In this document: piece after piece, positions 8,540 through 17,109 of the stretch
Layout: every line of letters begins with the position of its first letter
Position numbering within the stretch: position 1 is the first letter of the stretch
Source: G963663315 sp965116335
GTDB lineage: Bacteria; Pseudomonadota; Gammaproteobacteria; Arenicellales; Poriferihabitantaceae
NCBI GenBank assembly: GCA_965116335.1
Contig: OZ220677.1
Location: forward strand, 248,001 to 312,000
DNA: 64,000 nucleotides
Direction: 5' to 3'
Notes under the pieces: model-generated
Databases searched by the model: none
What the model was told of the DNA's origin: nothing
What the model saw: only the letters and a program-made list of their open reading frames with translations
Program-made: the position numbers and the translations under genes

Positions 8540-11292
8540 TGTCTGTATCTACGGCAGTGGATTTCATGCTGGACGGGCAGGCCGTCCAGGCCGATGCCGA
8601 TGAGACGATCTGGCAGGTGGCAAAACGCCAGGGCACGGAAATCCCGCATTTATGCTATTCGCCAAAACCTGATTACCGCCCGGACGGGAATTGCCGGGCC
8701 TGTATGGTCGAGATTGAGAGTGAGCGGGTGCTGGCCGCTTCCTGCTTGCGTAAACCGAGCGCAGGCATGGTGGTCAGAACCAATACCGACAAGGCGGTGC
8801 GGTCGCAGACCCTGGTTATGGAGTTGCTGGTCGCCGACCAGCCCCCCCGCGAAGTGGCTCACCAGCAGGATTCGCATCTGTGGCAGTGGGCCGACCAGCT
8901 GAATGTCAGGAGCAGCCGTTTCCCGCAAAGAGAGGCGCCACCAGCTGATTCCAGCCATCCGGCCATGCGTGTAGCGCTGGATGCCTGTATCCAGTGCAAT
9001 CTGTGTGTACGTGCCTGTCGTGAGGTGCAGGTCAACGATGTGATCGGCATGGCATTGCGCGGCCATCAGGCGAAGATTGTTTTTGATTTCGACGACCCGA
9101 TGGGTGAGAGTACCTGTGTGGCTTGCGGTGAATGTGTGCAGGCCTGTCCCACCGGTGCCTTGATGGAGGCGACCATGGTGGATGAAAAGGGTATCGGGAA
9201 AACCGACTCTCTGGATGAGACTCACAGTGTATGTCCGTATTGCGGCGTTGGATGCCAGATTACCTATCAGACTCGCGATAACGAGATCGTCGCGGTTCAG
9301 GGACGGGAAGGCCCGGCCAACCGGAATCGATTGTGTGTCAAGGGCCGGTTCGGTTTCGATTACGTCAAGCATCCCCACCGTCTGACCCGGCCATTAATCC
9401 GGCTCGATGGAGTCCCCAAGACGGCTGATGATGACCTGGACCCGGCCAATCCACTGACCCACTTCCGGGAGGCTGACTGGGAGGAGGCGCTGGATCATGC
9501 CGCTCGCGGGCTGTCCAGAATCCAGCAGCGGCAAGGTGGCAATGCGCTCGCCGGATTCGGTTCGGCAAAATGCAGTAATGAGGAGGCTTACCTGTTCCAG
9601 AAGCTGATCCGTGCAGGATTCGGCACCAATAACGTAGATCACTGTACCCGGCTCTGCCATGCTTCTTCGGTAGCGGCGTTGCTCGAAGGGATTGGCTCCG
9701 GTGCGGTTTCCGCGCCATTCAATGCGGTTGAGGATGCCGATTGTGTGGTCGTCATCGGCGCCAACCCGATCAGCAACCACCCGGTGGCGGCGACCTTTTT
9801 CAAGCAGGCCGCGAAAAACGGCACTTTGATTGTGATGGACCCCAGAGGAACACAACTCCAGCGTCACGCGACCTGGACGCTACAGTTCAATCCGGGTACG
9901 GATGTGGCGATGCTGAACGGCATTCTGCATACGATTATTGATGAGGAATTGTATGACCGGGAATATGTTGAGCGACATACCGAAGGATTCGAGAACCTGA
10001 AGGCGCATATCCAGGATTTCTCCCCGGAGCGAATGGCAATCATCTGTGGTATCGAGGCCACCGTGTTGCGTACTGTGGCACGGACTTTCGCGACTGCCAA
10101 AGCGTCCATCATTTTCTGGGGGATGGGGGTATCCCAGCATGTTCACGGCACCGATAACGCACGTTGTCTGATTGCGCTTTCGCTGATCACCGGCCAGATT
10201 GGCAGGCCGGGAACCGGATTGCATCCATTGCGCGGCCAGAATAATGTCCAGGGGGCTTCTGATGCCGGTTTGATTCCGATGATGTTGCCCGACTACCAGC
10301 TGGTCGAGAGTGAGAATATACGCGCCCGCTTCGAGGATGCCTGGAAAACTCCGCTGGACCCCCGTAAAGGGCTGACCGTGGTGGAGGTGATGGATGCCAT
10401 TCATGCAGGTGACATTACGGGTATGTATATCATGGGTGAAAATCCGGCCATGTCAGACCCGGACCTCACTCATGTGCGCGAAGCACTGGCCAGACTGGAG
10501 CATCTGGTGGTGCAGGATCTATTCCTGACCGAGACCGCGTTTTATGCGGATGTGATCCTGCCCGCTTCCGCCTGGCCGGAAAAGGACGGCACGGTGACCA
10601 ATACCAATCGCCAGGTACAAATGGGCAGAACGGCGTTGAAGATGCCTGGAGAGGCCCGCCAGGACTGGTGGATTATCCACCAGCTTGGCAAACGAATCGG
10701 GATGGACTGGCACTATGGCGGCCCCGGCGATGTGTTCGCGGAAATGGCCGGTATGATGCCGTCGCTCGACAACATATCCTGGCAGCGGGTGATGGATGAG
10801 AGTTCAGTGACCTACCCGTGTGCAGCGCCGGACCGGAAGGGTGACGAGATTGTCTTTGTCGATGACTTCCCGACGATGAGCGGGAAGGCTTCGCTGGTTC
10901 CCGCTGACATCATTCCGCCCGACGAAATGCCGGATGACGAGTATCCGATGATCCTGACCACCGGACGCCAGCTGGAACACTGGCATACCGGCACTATGAC
11001 CCGGCGCTCCAATGTGCTGGATCAGATCGAGCCCGAAGCCGTCGCTACACTGTCGCCGGCCGCATTGCAAAAAGCGAAGGCCCGCGTCGGCGGCAAGGTA
11101 GTGGTTTCCACGCGGCGCGGCACTATCGAGCTAAAAGCTCGTGTGGATGCTTCACTGCCCGATGACATGATCTTTATTCCGTTCTGCTTCGCCGAGGCGC
11201 CCGCGAATATCCTGACCAACCCGGCCCTGGACCCGGTAGGCAAGATACCCGAATTCAAGTTTTGCGCGGCCCGCGTAGAAGCATCCGGTTAG
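8539..11292 (+). CDS. Formate dehydrogenase catalytic alpha subunit (Mo/W-bis-MGD)
   Basis: A 917-residue catalytic subunit oxidising formate to CO2. In order: a ferredoxin-like [2Fe-2S] domain (Cys39, 52, 55, 69); [4Fe-4S] sites at Cys150, 153, 156, 160 and Cys193, 196, 199, 203; the Mo/W-domain [4Fe-4S] (Cys232, 235, 239, 266; VCPYCGVGC); and the molybdopterin domain with active-site Cys369 and His374 in VDHCTRLCH. A cysteine, not selenocysteine, occupies the metal-ligand position. I start at the ATG at 8539, overlapping the beta stop and preceded by GGAGG seven bases upstream; the open frame reaches back to 8350, but that part only shadows the beta gene. A soluble cytoplasmic NAD-linked enzyme is implied by the partner. 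Molybdenum or tungsten cannot be decided from sequence. No fdhD-like chaperone gene is in the window. Confidence 0.95.
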   Translation: MSVSTAVDFMLDGQAVQADADETIWQVAKRQGTEIPHLCYSPKPDYRPDGNCRACMVEIESERVLAASCLRKPSAGMVVRTNTDKAVRSQTLVMELLVADQPPREVAHQQDSHLWQWADQLNVRSSRFPQREAPPADSSHPAMRVALDACIQCNLCVRACREVQVNDVIGMALRGHQAKIVFDFDDPMGESTCVACGECVQACPTGALMEATMVDEKGIGKTDSLDETHSVCPYCGVGCQITYQTRDNEIVAVQGREGPANRNRLCVKGRFGFDYVKHPHRLTRPLIRLDGVPKTADDDLDPANPLTHFREADWEEALDHAARGLSRIQQRQGGNALAGFGSAKCSNEEAYLFQKLIRAGFGTNNVDHCTRLCHASSVAALLEGIGSGAVSAPFNAVEDADCVVVIGANPISNHPVAATFFKQAAKNGTLIVMDPRGTQLQRHATWTLQFNPGTDVAMLNGILHTIIDEELYDREYVERHTEGFENLKAHIQDFSPERMAIICGIEATVLRTVARTFATAKASIIFWGMGVSQHVHGTDNARCLIALSLITGQIGRPGTGLHPLRGQNNVQGASDAGLIPMMLPDYQLVESENIRARFEDAWKTPLDPRKGLTVVEVMDAIHAGDITGMYIMGENPAMSDPDLTHVREALARLEHLVVQDLFLTETAFYADVILPASAWPEKDGTVTNTNRQVQMGRTALKMPGEARQDWWIIHQLGKRIGMDWHYGGPGDVFAEMAGMMPSLDNISWQRVMDESSVTYPCAAPDRKGDEIVFVDDFPTMSGKASLVPADIIPPDEMPDDEYPMILTTGRQLEHWHTGTMTRRSNVLDQIEPEAVATLSPAALQKAKARVGGKVVVSTRRGTIELKARVDASLPDDMIFIPFCFAEAPANILTNPALDPVGKIPEFKFCAARVEASG

Positions 11293-11344
11293 CCACCCGT
11301 TATCAATAATAACCCCTTAACAACTTAAAACCCGGTTACATCCA

Positions 11345-13012
11345 ATGAGTGATATAGAAATTGCCCGTGCGGCAGCGATCAAGCCTGTTTCGGAAATTGC
11401 GGACAGGATTGGCATACCCGGCGAGGCGCTGTCGCCTTTCGGCCATACCAAGGCGAAAGTCAGCCTGGATTACATTGATTCACTGAAAGACAGGCCGGAC
11501 GCGAAACTGATCCTGGTCACGGCGATCACCCCGACCCCCGCCGGTGAAGGCAAGACCACCACTTCGGTTGGCCTGACCGACGGCATGAACAAGATCGGAA
11601 AAAATACTATGGTTTGCCTGCGTGAACCTTCGCTTGGCCCCTGTTTCGGAATGAAAGGGGGGGCTGCCGGCGGGGGCTACGCGCAGGTCATCCCGATGGA
11701 GGACATCAATCTTCACTTTACCGGTGATTTTCACGCGATCACATCGGCGCACAGCCTGCTTTCCGCGCTGATCGACAATCACATTTACTGGGGGAACGAA
11801 GCGGGGATAGATACGCGCCGGGTGGGATGGCGCCGGGTCGTGGACATGAACGACCGTGCCTTGCGGCAGATTACCAATTCGCTCGGTGGTATCGCCAACG
11901 GTTACCCACGCGAGGACGGATTCGACATTACCGTCGCGTCTGAAGTCATGGCCATTTTCTGTCTGTCCAGAAACCTGGAAGACCTGCAGGAGCGACTCGG
12001 ACGTATCGTGATTGGCTATACTCGTGAGCGTAAGCCGGTACTGGCCTCGGCGGTGATGGGTCCTGGCCCGATGACGGTGCTGCTGAAAGACGCGCTCGCG
12101 CCCAATCTGGTGCAGACTCTGGAACACAACCCCGCGTTTGTACACGGCGGGCCATTCGCCAATATCGCGCATGGCTGCAACTCCGTGATCGCGACCCGCG
12201 CGGCAATGAAAATGGCGGATTATGTGGTGACAGAGGCAGGCTTCGGAGCCGACCTCGGCGCGGAAAAGTTCTTCGACATCAAATGCCGTCAGGCCGGACT
12301 CGAACCGGATGCCGTAGTACTGGTCGCCACCGTGCGGGCGCTCAAGATGCACGGCGGTGTCGGCAAGGACGACCTTACGAAAGAAAATGTCCAGGCGGTC
12401 CGGGACGGCTGTGTCAATCTGGCGCGACATATTGAAAACATCAAATCATTCGGCTTGCCGGTGGTGGTCGCGATCAATCAGTTCAGCGCTGATACCCCGG
12501 CGGAACTGGCCGCGGTGCGGGAAGTCACGCAAGGATACGGCGTCCGAGCGATTGACGCCAACCACTGGGCCGAAGGCGGCAACGGCACCACCGAACTGGC
12601 TCAGGCCGTAGCGGATATGGCGGACAGCGGCGAAGCCCGGTTCACCACCACCTATCCCGATGACATGCCGTTATGGGAAAAAATCGAAGCCGTCGCCACC
12701 AGAATTTACCGCGCCGATGGTATCACCGCGGATCAGAAAACCAGGAATCAGATCGCTGATTTGCAGGCCGGCGGTTATGGCAACCTGCCCGTTTGCATCG
12801 CCAAGACGCAATACAGCTTCTCGACTGACCCCAACCGGAAAGGCGCGCCCACCGGACATACCCTGACCGTGCGTGAAGTGCGGTTGTCCGCCGGCGCCGG
12901 TTTCGTAGTGGTGGTATGCGGAGACATCATGACCATGCCCGGATTGCCCAGAGAGCCAGCCGCCAATCGCATCCGCATCAACGACCAGGGAGTCGTAGAA
13001 GGACTGTTCTAA
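11345..13012 (+). CDS. fhs: Formate-tetrahydrofolate ligase
   Basis: A 555-residue ligase that makes 10-formyl-THF from formate, THF and ATP. The ATP-binding loop TPAGEGKTT is at about residues 64-72, and EPSLGPCFGMKGGAAGGGYAQ (EPSLGP and the GGGYAQ segment) plus NIAHGCNSV and PTGHTLTVRE are strongly conserved family signatures. Full length. It follows the formate dehydrogenase alpha gene by 52 bp with no evident terminator, so formate can be sent either to NADH and CO2 or into folate-bound C1 units from one operon. No clear Shine-Dalgarno precedes the ATG. A palindromic A repeat begins four bases after the stop and may act as the 3' end of the transcript. Confidence 0.97.
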   Translation: MSDIEIARAAAIKPVSEIADRIGIPGEALSPFGHTKAKVSLDYIDSLKDRPDAKLILVTAITPTPAGEGKTTTSVGLTDGMNKIGKNTMVCLREPSLGPCFGMKGGAAGGGYAQVIPMEDINLHFTGDFHAITSAHSLLSALIDNHIYWGNEAGIDTRRVGWRRVVDMNDRALRQITNSLGGIANGYPREDGFDITVASEVMAIFCLSRNLEDLQERLGRIVIGYTRERKPVLASAVMGPGPMTVLLKDALAPNLVQTLEHNPAFVHGGPFANIAHGCNSVIATRAAMKMADYVVTEAGFGADLGAEKFFDIKCRQAGLEPDAVVLVATVRALKMHGGVGKDDLTKENVQAVRDGCVNLARHIENIKSFGLPVVVAINQFSADTPAELAAVREVTQGYGVRAIDANHWAEGGNGTTELAQAVADMADSGEARFTTTYPDDMPLWEKIEAVATRIYRADGITADQKTRNQIADLQAGGYGNLPVCIAKTQYSFSTDPNRKGAPTGHTLTVREVRLSAGAGFVVVVCGDIMTMPGLPREPAANRIRINDQGVVEGLF

Positions 13013-13015
13013 CAT

Positions 13016-13052
13016 CATTCCCCCCTTGAGGGGGAATCCAATCCGCAAACGG
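13016..13052 (+). repeat. Family A palindromic repeat, copy 1 (partial)
   Basis: A perfect hairpin made of TTCCCCC, loop CTTG-type, and GGGGGAA is followed by tccaatccg; the second hairpin of the family is incomplete here. It begins four bases after the fhs stop codon and could stabilise or end that transcript. Related copies are at 13778, 17110, 54272 and 55317. Confidence 0.75.
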
Positions 13053-13075
13053 TCCCCACACTCCAACCCTACTTC

Positions 13076-13084
13076 TGCTATAAT
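13076..13084 (+). promoter_or_regulatory. Extended -10 promoter candidate for the 13115 gene
   Basis: TGC followed directly by a consensus TATAAT (13079-13084) forms an extended -10 element 31 bases before the downstream ATG. No good -35 box is seen, as is usual for extended -10 promoters. Confidence 0.5.
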
Positions 13085-13114
13085 CCGCAATCGCTACCCG
13101 TAAGGAATGTCAAA

Positions 13115-13756
13115 ATGACCACCGCCACCGCACCCACTCCAGACGAAATCTGGGCAATCCTGAGAGAAGTCTCCGCCAGCCTGGATAAAACCGCCGCTGC
13201 CCAGAAAAAAGGCAGACAGGAAATGGCAGAATTTCGCGCCAGACAGAAAGAAATCGCCGCCAGGCAGGACGCTGACCATGAAAAGCTCATGCAGGAAATT
13301 AAGGAAACCAGCAAACAGATCAAAAAGACTGATGCACTGTTTAACACCCAATGGGGACGGTTAATGGAAAGTCTGGTAGATGGTGATTTGGTTCCGCTCT
13401 TGAATCAACGAGGCATTCCGGTTGATTATACGGTGACCAATGCGAAGAAAAGAGGGCGGGATGATAATTATGAATACGACATTATTGCAGTAAACGGCAA
13501 AGAAATAGTTGTAGTTGAAGTCAAGACCACCTTGCGCGTGCAGGATGTCAAGGATTTTCTGGAGAGTTTAGGTAAGGTTGCGACTCGAATGCCGCGTTTC
13601 AAGGATAACACCATCTACGGAGCGATGGCTTGGTTGCGTGTAGATTCGGAAGCGGATGTTTATGCAGAGCGGCAGGGATTATTCGTCATCAGAGCCACGG
13701 GTAGCAGTGCCAGCATCCTCAATAAGGAAGATTTCAAACCACAGATTTTCTCCTGA
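13115..13756 (+). CDS. Coiled-coil protein with PD-(D/E)XK nuclease-like fold (DUF3782-like)
   Basis: A 213-residue protein. Residues about 10-75 are a charged coiled coil rich in K, E, Q and A. The C-terminal half has the layout of a PD-(D/E)XK core: Glu84 in a helix (GRLMESL), Asp122 (YEYDIIAV), and Glu135-x-Lys137 (VVVEVKTT). Proteins of this design are common, often multicopy, in cyanobacteria and some gammaproteobacteria; their role is not established, and a DNA-binding or nuclease function is inferred only from the fold. The ATG has AAGGA eight bases upstream. It is isolated, flanked by A repeats on both sides and followed by two insertion sequences, so it may belong to the accessory zone. 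Confidence 0.8.
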   Translation: MTTATAPTPDEIWAILREVSASLDKTAAAQKKGRQEMAEFRARQKEIAARQDADHEKLMQEIKETSKQIKKTDALFNTQWGRLMESLVDGDLVPLLNQRGIPVDYTVTNAKKRGRDDNYEYDIIAVNGKEIVVVEVKTTLRVQDVKDFLESLGKVATRMPRFKDNTIYGAMAWLRVDSEADVYAERQGLFVIRATGSSASILNKEDFKPQIFS

Positions 13757-13777
13757 CCACGCCCCACTGCAACCCAT

Positions 13778-13827
13778 CACTCCCTCCTTGAGGGGGAGTC
13801 AAATCTGCGGAGCAGATTTGGTGGGGG
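13778..13827 (+). repeat. Family A palindromic repeat, copy 2 (diverged)
   Basis: Two successive hairpins: actccct-ccttg-agggggagt and aaatctgcggagcagattt, ending in a G run. Same architecture as the other A copies but with base changes in both stems, consistent with compensating drift of a REP-like element. It lies just after the 13115 gene stop. Confidence 0.7.
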
Positions 13828-13837
13828 CACAGCCGTC

Positions 13838-13998
13838 ATTCCACGCCCCAACCCGTCTTTCCCGTGAAAACGGGAATCCACAGCAATATGGAACCTGCAA
13901 TTACCGATGCGTAGGGGCGCTCCTTGTGGGTGCCCGGTATCGTTGATACCCGTTCCGGCATTCGCGGGAGGGTACAAGACCCTCCCCTACGATGATGG
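13838..13998 (+). repeat. Family B intergenic repeat, copy 1 (full)
   Basis: About 160 bp with three recognisable parts: a hairpin tttcccgtgaaaacgggaa; a middle containing acctgcaattaccgatgcg and a GC-rich palindromic segment; and an end with gggagggt and accctcccc in inverted order. The same three parts recur in reverse orientation at 54340-54485 and in part at 54196 and 55391. No protein-coding signal is seen, so it is probably a non-autonomous or REP-type element. Confidence 0.75.
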
Positions 13999-14012
13999 TT
14001 TCGACCACGCGC

Positions 14013-14021
14013 CAAAATCAC
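14013..14021. repeat. Left 9-bp target duplication of the IS4-family element
   Basis: caaaatcac directly abuts the left inverted repeat at 14022 and recurs immediately after the right end at 15460-15468. The length agrees with some IS4-family members such as IS10 and IS50 (9 bp). Confidence 0.8.
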
Positions 14022-15459
14022 CTAAAGTCTCCCCATTTTTCAGTTATGTACTATATAAGCGTTTGAAAAGGTTGTAGAAAGGTTGGTTATTTTGTGGGAT
14101 CAGAGTTCTGCTTTTGGTACAATGGTTTTATCGTAAACTACTGAAACCAAAAGAGAACTCTGATGACGAATGATAGCCGGGAACGTAATAAATGGAAAGT
14201 CCGAATTACCGATTGTGTGAATCAATCGAGTGAAGTAATCAGTCAGCCGGTAGCCAAGCTGATGGCGGAGGTTATGGTGGGTATATTAAGCAGTGGGAGT
14301 TTGCAGTTATCGATGATTGGGCGGAGTTTGAAAGAGCCGACTCGTCTGCATCACACGATGAAGCGGTTATCGCGGATGTTGGGGAAACATGGTGAGATTG
14401 CATGGGCTGCGGAAGATTGTTTACTGGAGCAGATGTCGGGTCGGGTAACGGACGATATGGTGATAGCGATTGATGCGGGAGATTTGAACCGGGAGGGCAG
14501 TCGCGCCAGCGAAGGGTTATGCCGGGTACGGGATGGAGACCAAGGAGATATTGTGAATGGTTATCCGTTATTGAGTGTCGTTGCACGCTGTTTGGATAGT
14601 GGCCGGACATTTCCGTTGTTGACTCGCTTGCTGTCGTCGAATCGGGGTTCATACAAGAGCGAGAATCGGGATATTGTGAATGTCATGGAGCGGGTGCAGG
14701 GGAGTTTGGAGAGTCGTCCGTTATGGGTGATAGACCGGGGTGGAGACCGGGGTGGAGACCGGGGGGTGTTATGGGATTTCTGGTTGCGGGGAGATTGGAG
14801 GATATTGGTACGGTCAGCCAATCTTCGTCACTGGTTGTGGAGGGGTTCGAAGGAGACGGCCCAACAGATTGCGTGTCAGTTGCCCTTGAAGCACCGGGGC
14901 AAGTTGAGGAAACAGGCACGGGAGTCGGTTCGTTTTGGTATTACGACTGTATTCTTGAAAGAACATCCCGATACGCCGTTGTCGATGATTGTGGTGCGTC
15001 ATGGCAAGCGACAACCGATGGTATTGGTCAGTACTGAGCGGATACGGGGTCGGTTGCAAGGGGAGCGTCTGATTCAATCGTACATTCATCGTTGGGCTTG
15101 TGAGGAAGGGTATCGGTTCAGTAAGCAGGGATTTGGATTGGAGCGGGTACAGGCGAGGAAATTATCCACCTTGCAGAATCTGGTTGCATTGGCGACCTTG
15201 GCCTGGGGATTGCTGGCCTGTCACCAGAATCAGGGGAATCGGTTGATAGACAAAGCCAAGCGGCAAAAGAGTCACCAACCCCTGATTTTCCCGTTCTACA
15301 CGCTGTTATCCGGTTGGCAGGCGTTATTTGCCGATGCCAAAACCCTGTTCTATGACTGGTGGAGAAAACCCAAACGTCCCCCACCCAGACAGACCGACCT
15401 GTTCATCAATAATGGACGGCTAACCCCAATACTCTCATGAAAAAATGGGGAGAGTTCAG
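14022..15459 (+). mobile_element. IS4-family insertion sequence, 1,438 bp
   Basis: The ends are imperfect inverted repeats: CTAAAGTCTCCCCATTTTT at the left and, read in reverse, CTGAACTCTCCCCATTTTT at the right, differing at two positions. The element is flanked by the 9-bp direct repeat caaaatcac and contains one full-length transposase gene. Intact ends, an intact frame and a perfect target duplication suggest fairly recent insertion. Confidence 0.88.
14163..15440 (+). CDS. IS4-family DDE transposase
   Basis: A 425-residue transposase with the family catalytic triad: Asp104 (AIDAGDL), Asp191 (WVIDRGG) and Glu314. The glutamate lies in the IS4 signature Y-(2)-R-(3)-E-(6)-K: Tyr307, Arg310, Glu314, Lys321. 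It fills the element from about 140 bp inside the left end to 19 bp before the right end. Just after Asp191 a 12-bp unit is tandemly duplicated (14732-14755), giving GGDRGGDRG, a four-residue in-frame insertion beside a catalytic residue that could affect activity. Confidence 0.92.
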   Translation: MTNDSRERNKWKVRITDCVNQSSEVISQPVAKLMAEVMVGILSSGSLQLSMIGRSLKEPTRLHHTMKRLSRMLGKHGEIAWAAEDCLLEQMSGRVTDDMVIAIDAGDLNREGSRASEGLCRVRDGDQGDIVNGYPLLSVVARCLDSGRTFPLLTRLLSSNRGSYKSENRDIVNVMERVQGSLESRPLWVIDRGGDRGGDRGVLWDFWLRGDWRILVRSANLRHWLWRGSKETAQQIACQLPLKHRGKLRKQARESVRFGITTVFLKEHPDTPLSMIVVRHGKRQPMVLVSTERIRGRLQGERLIQSYIHRWACEEGYRFSKQGFGLERVQARKLSTLQNLVALATLAWGLLACHQNQGNRLIDKAKRQKSHQPLIFPFYTLLSGWQALFADAKTLFYDWWRKPKRPPPRQTDLFINNGRLTPILS

Positions 15460-15471
15460 CAAAATCACCAC
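15455..15471. repeat. Left 17-bp target duplication of the second element
   Basis: ttcagcaaaatcaccac ends directly at the left end of the second element (15472) and recurs at 16849-16865. Its first five bases are the terminal bases of the IS4 element, so the second element landed on the IS4 right junction. Confidence 0.82.
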
Positions 15472-16848
15472 TGTTAAGAGCAAATAGACTTGTCCGGTTT
15501 TATAGCAAATGAATTGTCCGCTTTTATGATACCTTGATTCTTGCTCCGGGTTAACCCGGAGCAAGAATCAAACCGAACGTGCGCGGCGGACCGGACGCGG
15601 CTGTTCGGATGCAAATTCATAGTAATCGCCCCCTGGCATCGTATCGAGCCAGTTCTCTGGGACCGTGATGAACCGCCAGACCCTGATCCAGATAATCCAG
15701 CACCTGGACGCGGGCTTTGACGTAATGGCAACGATGCCGGTCTGCCGGTATCTGTAACACCTTGCGCCGATAGCGCACACAGTTGTCTGCACCCACCATT
15801 CGCTCATGGCGCTCACACAGAATATCAGAAAGTACCGACAGGTCGCGGCAAGCGACAAAGGCGCTACCTGCCTCTCTCGCCGGTTTGCTGAACTGGGCAT
15901 TGTAAGCCGGCAGGTACTCCTTTTGGAGATAGCGGTTGGCCGTGTCCATGTCGGTGATGCCTGCACTGGCCAGTTCCTTCACCAGACGATCCTGGTGGGT
16001 TCTAAAGACCCGCTCACAGCGCCCCCGCGCCTGCGGCGAGTAAGCCGGGATCATCTCAATGCCCAACTGCTTCATGGCACGCCCAAATTGAGTCGGATTC
16101 TTCTTGCCCACTTTGCCTCCCGCCTCCGGCGTATGCCAGTAATGACTGCCCCGATCCGTGTACAGCGAACAGAATAGTCCCTTCGACTCAATCACTTCGC
16201 GCACCCCCCGGAAACTGCTGCGAGTGCCTTCTTCTTCACAGAAAAACATCGAGTAATGCTCATTGGTCGCGTCGTCCATCGTCACAATCAAATCCCAACG
16301 CTGACCCACCACCCATTCATGCGTACTGCCGTCCTGATGCAACATCATCCCCGGCCACGGCGCCGCCTCCCGTCTCTTGCGGTGCGCCCCGCGCTTCGCG
16401 TACCGCTTCACCACACCCGCTCCCTGCAACTGGTTCTTCACCCACGTATAGCTCCTCTGCCCTCCATCCCGCCGATACCAGGAATGAAAATGACGAACGT
16501 TCCATCCCCGGTGATGAGCTCGATAACGTTCCACCAACCTCATCACTTCGTCTACCGGCGCACGACGATGCGACACTTCGCACATACGCTTGTCCAGCAA
16601 CCCGTCCAGTCCTTCCTCCTCGTAACGATCTACATAACGACGGAATGTGCGACTACACACCCCCAACAAATTCGCCGCTTCTTCCTGCGTCAATCGACTC
16701 TTGTTCCACCCTTCATACGCTTCTTCAAATCTCATCTGTCTGGTCTCCTGTAACCACTGCGCCCGGATCATCAAACACCTCTTTCATTGTGTGTCAAAAC
16801 CGGACAGTTTATGTGCTACTCAACCGGACAACTCATTTGCTCGCTACA
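15472..16848 (-). mobile_element. Insertion sequence with rve/DDE transposase (IS481/ISNCY-like), 1,377 bp
   Basis: The ends are imperfect inverted repeats beginning TGT: TGTtaaGAGCAAAT at the left and TGTagcGAGCAAAT read inward from the right. Each end carries two copies of a motif resembling agcaaatnnnttgtccgg, at 15479-15497 and 15504-15521 on the left, and at 16824-16841 and 16800-16817 in reverse on the right, about 24-25 bp apart, as expected for paired transposase-binding sites. The flanks are a perfect 17-bp direct repeat. The transposase is on the minus strand. Confidence 0.85.
15617..16771 (-). CDS. Transposase with HTH and integrase-core (rve) domains, IS481/ISNCY type
   Basis: A 384-residue transposase. 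Residues about 12-60 form a helix-turn-helix region (RLTQEEAANLLGVCSRTF). The integrase core has the DDE residues Asp147 (MLHQDGSTHEW), Asp206 (LYTDRGSHYW) and Glu253 (ARGRCERVF). A C-terminal domain of about 100 residues follows. I use the ATG at 16771, which has AGAGGTG a few bases upstream; an ATG at 16735 (MRFEEAYEG), with AGGAG nine bases upstream, is a credible alternative. Which family it belongs to, IS481 or the unclassified ISNCY group, needs a database comparison. The frame is intact. Confidence 0.88.
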   Translation of the reverse strand: MIRAQWLQETRQMRFEEAYEGWNKSRLTQEEAANLLGVCSRTFRRYVDRYEEEGLDGLLDKRMCEVSHRRAPVDEVMRLVERYRAHHRGWNVRHFHSWYRRDGGQRSYTWVKNQLQGAGVVKRYAKRGAHRKRREAAPWPGMMLHQDGSTHEWVVGQRWDLIVTMDDATNEHYSMFFCEEEGTRSSFRGVREVIESKGLFCSLYTDRGSHYWHTPEAGGKVGKKNPTQFGRAMKQLGIEMIPAYSPQARGRCERVFRTHQDRLVKELASAGITDMDTANRYLQKEYLPAYNAQFSKPAREAGSAFVACRDLSVLSDILCERHERMVGADNCVRYRRKVLQIPADRHRCHYVKARVQVLDYLDQGLAVHHGPRELARYDARGRLL

Positions 16849-16865
16849 TTCAGCAAAATCACCAC
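16849..16865. repeat. Right 17-bp target duplication of the second element
   Basis: Second copy of ttcagcaaaatcaccac. It contains the third copy of the caaaatcac target (16854-16862), so the original unoccupied site read into the sequence that now begins at 16866. Confidence 0.82.
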
Positions 16866-16983
16866 TTGACAGGCGATGACGCTTACAGCAAACTTACCCC
16901 CTCAATATCCGGTAAAAAGCAGGCTAATGCAATGAAAAAAATAGAAATAAATTCAATTAAGTCCTTGATTTATGGTATAATTG

Positions 16984-17017
16984 ACCGGATTACCGGATTA
17001 CCGGATTACCGGATTAC
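16984..17017. repeat. 8-bp tandem repeat, 4.25 copies
   Basis: The unit accggatt is repeated four times without error and followed by ac. It begins three bases after the TATAAT-like box at 16976-16981. Short tandem arrays beside promoters can change copy number by slippage. Confidence 0.8.
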
Positions 17018-17109
17018 GCTTGGCGCGTCGGCGTGACGGCCATGAGCGCGTTCGCGTGGCTGCGCCGTTGTCGGGGTTGGTTCTCCCGGCCTGAATCTTT
17101 ACCATCTGT

